Below, in pieces: positions 62,830-64,000 of a DNA stretch of 64,000 nucleotides. Position 1 is the first letter of the stretch, and each line of letters opens with the position of its first letter. This DNA is from Paramacrobiotus metropolitanus. Lineage: Eukaryota > Tardigrada > Eutardigrada > Parachela > Macrobiotidae. The position numbers and the translations under genes were made by a program. The notes below the pieces were generated by a model. That model did not search any database. It saw only the letters and a program-made list of their open reading frames with translations, and had not been told where the DNA came from. The DNA is taken from assembly GCF_019649055.1 (NCBI RefSeq), contig NW_026570222.1, forward strand, positions 1,550,001 to 1,614,000, given 5' to 3'.

Positions 62830-63538
62830 CCGTGGCTGGTGCCGTTCCCAGGATGGATGCCGCGTTTTATTTACGATTTTTTAAGTGGTACGAAAGTGCA
62901 ATACTGTTATATTTGCGCCAGTAATTCGTACGCTACATGCTAATATTATTAAAGTTTTGATATTTTTCTCGTTTTAAACTTTATGCATTACACAGTGCAA
63001 CTGAAGCGCGAGCAACCTGAAACACGCGTGATCTGATTGTGAGCGGTTAGAAAGTACTTTGACAAACCATAACTTTATTATGAATGCGTACTCATTTCCC
63101 TACAAATTATGTCGTTTCGGAGCAGCATCTGCTAACAAGCGTTAAACTATATTATCTCAAAATCGTAGAGGAAGTTGCAGCAGCACTTGTACATTAACAA
63201 CAACGCATTCTTAAAAAATATTAACAACAATTAAAAATTATGATTTACTAACTTGAACGCGAACGATGACGAATCCCATTATCGCAATGAGTCTGGTTCG
63301 TGTCTCGTGGTAATTCGCATACACATGACACATGTAAACACATGACACAGAAAAAGCGAAAAAATTAGTAGCATTTCAGTGAACTCAAACTGTATAAAAA
63401 CAAAACGTCATGAATACAAGGACCATGGATGCATGGGTGTCGTATATCTTTGGAGAGGTTGAAATTTGGTGAAAGCTTAATACTGTAAGAAATAAGTCAT
63501 TAGCGTGAGATTTCGCTGGAACATACCAGGTAACGAAA
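62830..63538. other. convergent 3' intergenic region
   Basis: AT-rich sequence between the possible small gene (+) and the SOSS-B gene (-). TTTATT-type words that could be minus-strand poly(A) signals occur (near 63070), but nothing else is recognisable. Confidence 0.45.
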
Positions 63539-64000
63539 CTAAGTGGACGAATGATTTTTCGAACGACTTCCACCAGGTTCAGGATGCTGATGTGCCGCAG
63601 AATGTTCATGCCGTGATGAGGAACCAAAAATTTCCGGACTGGCTTGCGATGAACTAGCCTGCTCAGTCTGCGGCATAGCCAGTAAATGCAGTCCTGCTGG
63701 ACGCGTTGCGGTGGGTTTCGGTGCAGTGTGGTGCGAGGATGACGGGTTGCGCGATCCTTGCGATGGCCCACGAGCCTCTTTGCTGTGCGCAGCAGAGGGA
63801 TCGATCATCTTTACCATGCTCATATTGGGCTCCTCGCAGATGGGAAAACAAAACTCCCCCGTTTTCCTCAGCTGTCCGCCTTTGCCAACGTAGAACGTCA
63901 GCGCTCCCTTAAAAACCGTAGCAAAGCCGTTGTACACTCGACAGATATCTCCTGGTCGGAGACATTTTCCGTTGTCGCCGATTACGGCCAGGTTAATGGC
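63539..64000 (-). CDS. NABP: SOSS complex subunit B (NABP/hSSB), partial at window edge
   Basis: The minus strand is open from the right edge to a TAG at 63539-63541, giving 153 codons of the C-terminal part. It starts within the OB fold: AINLAVIGDNGKCLRPGDI, then FKGALTFYVGKGGQL and KTGEFCFPICEEPNMSM, which correspond to the vertebrate block with KGCLTLYTGRGG and KIGEFCMVYSEVPN. The remaining 90 residues are Ser/His/Pro-rich and disordered, as in the family. SOSS-B binds single-stranded DNA and, with INTS3 and SOSS-C, acts at double-strand breaks and with Integrator in the nucleus. The N-terminal start of the OB fold lies beyond the window. No intron is seen in the visible part. Confidence 0.92.
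   Translation of the reverse strand, partial: AINLAVIGDNGKCLRPGDICRVYNGFATVFKGALTFYVGKGGQLRKTGEFCFPICEEPNMSMVKMIDPSAAHSKEARGPSQGSRNPSSSHHTAPKPTATRPAGLHLLAMPQTEQASSSQASPEIFGSSSRHEHSAAHQHPEPGGSRSKNHSST

Noticed and set aside
1-64000. CRISPR arrays, operons, ribosome-binding sites and rRNA genes
   Set aside because: The window is eukaryotic nuclear DNA; none of these is present.

Overview
The window is nuclear DNA of an animal with a compact, intron-rich genome. It is AT-rich, nearly all introns are GT-AG and tens to hundreds of bases long, and the genes are metazoan: a MyoD-type myogenic factor, TAK1, a PFTAIRE cyclin-dependent kinase, a TRERF1/ZNF541-type MiDAC subunit, TJAP1, FAM177, an AVT amino-acid transporter and a SOSS-B protein. 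A small-genome invertebrate, perhaps an ecdysozoan such as a tardigrade, fits, but the sequence alone does not fix the phylum.

Layout. 1-5.66 kb: no gene that can be supported. 5.66-17.64 kb (+): TRERF1/ZNF541-like gene (zinc fingers, ELM2, SANT, two more fingers), with a tyrosine-recombinase retrotransposon inside its 5.2 kb intron. 18.51-19.56 kb (-): TJAP1-like, tail to tail with it. 20.74-21.82 kb (+): FAM177, probably sharing a bidirectional promoter with TJAP1. 22.11-27.48 kb (-): 14-exon AVT-family amino-acid transporter with a TIR element in one intron. 28.32-31.35 kb (-): MyoD orthologue, with 3.8 kb of gene-free upstream DNA. 35.16-about 37.8 kb (-): pieces of an unrecognised gene. 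39.57-44.00 kb (-): TAK1 (MAP3K7). 45.8-50.2 kb: repeat-rich block with transposons nested up to three deep. 51.32-58.41 kb (-): CDK14/Eip63E PFTAIRE kinase. 59.5-61.7 kb: long imperfect inverted repeat with inward-facing coding arms. 62.0-62.3 kb: array of alternating perfect palindromes. 63.54 kb to the right edge (-): SOSS-B/NABP, cut by the window end.

Exon structures for the six complete multi-exon genes were worked out by eye from reading frame, splice-site consensus and known family motifs. Phases close throughout except that two junctions in the ELM2/SANT part of TRERF1 rest on weak sites. The genes do not form one pathway. Several are transcription or signalling regulators (MiDAC corepressor subunit, MyoD, TAK1, PFTAIRE CDK), but their adjacency is probably ordinary gene order.

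The most unusual material is repetitive: the nested hAT elements with intact 8-bp target duplications, the palindrome array, the head-to-head inverted repeat, and an unassigned TA-flanked TIR element.
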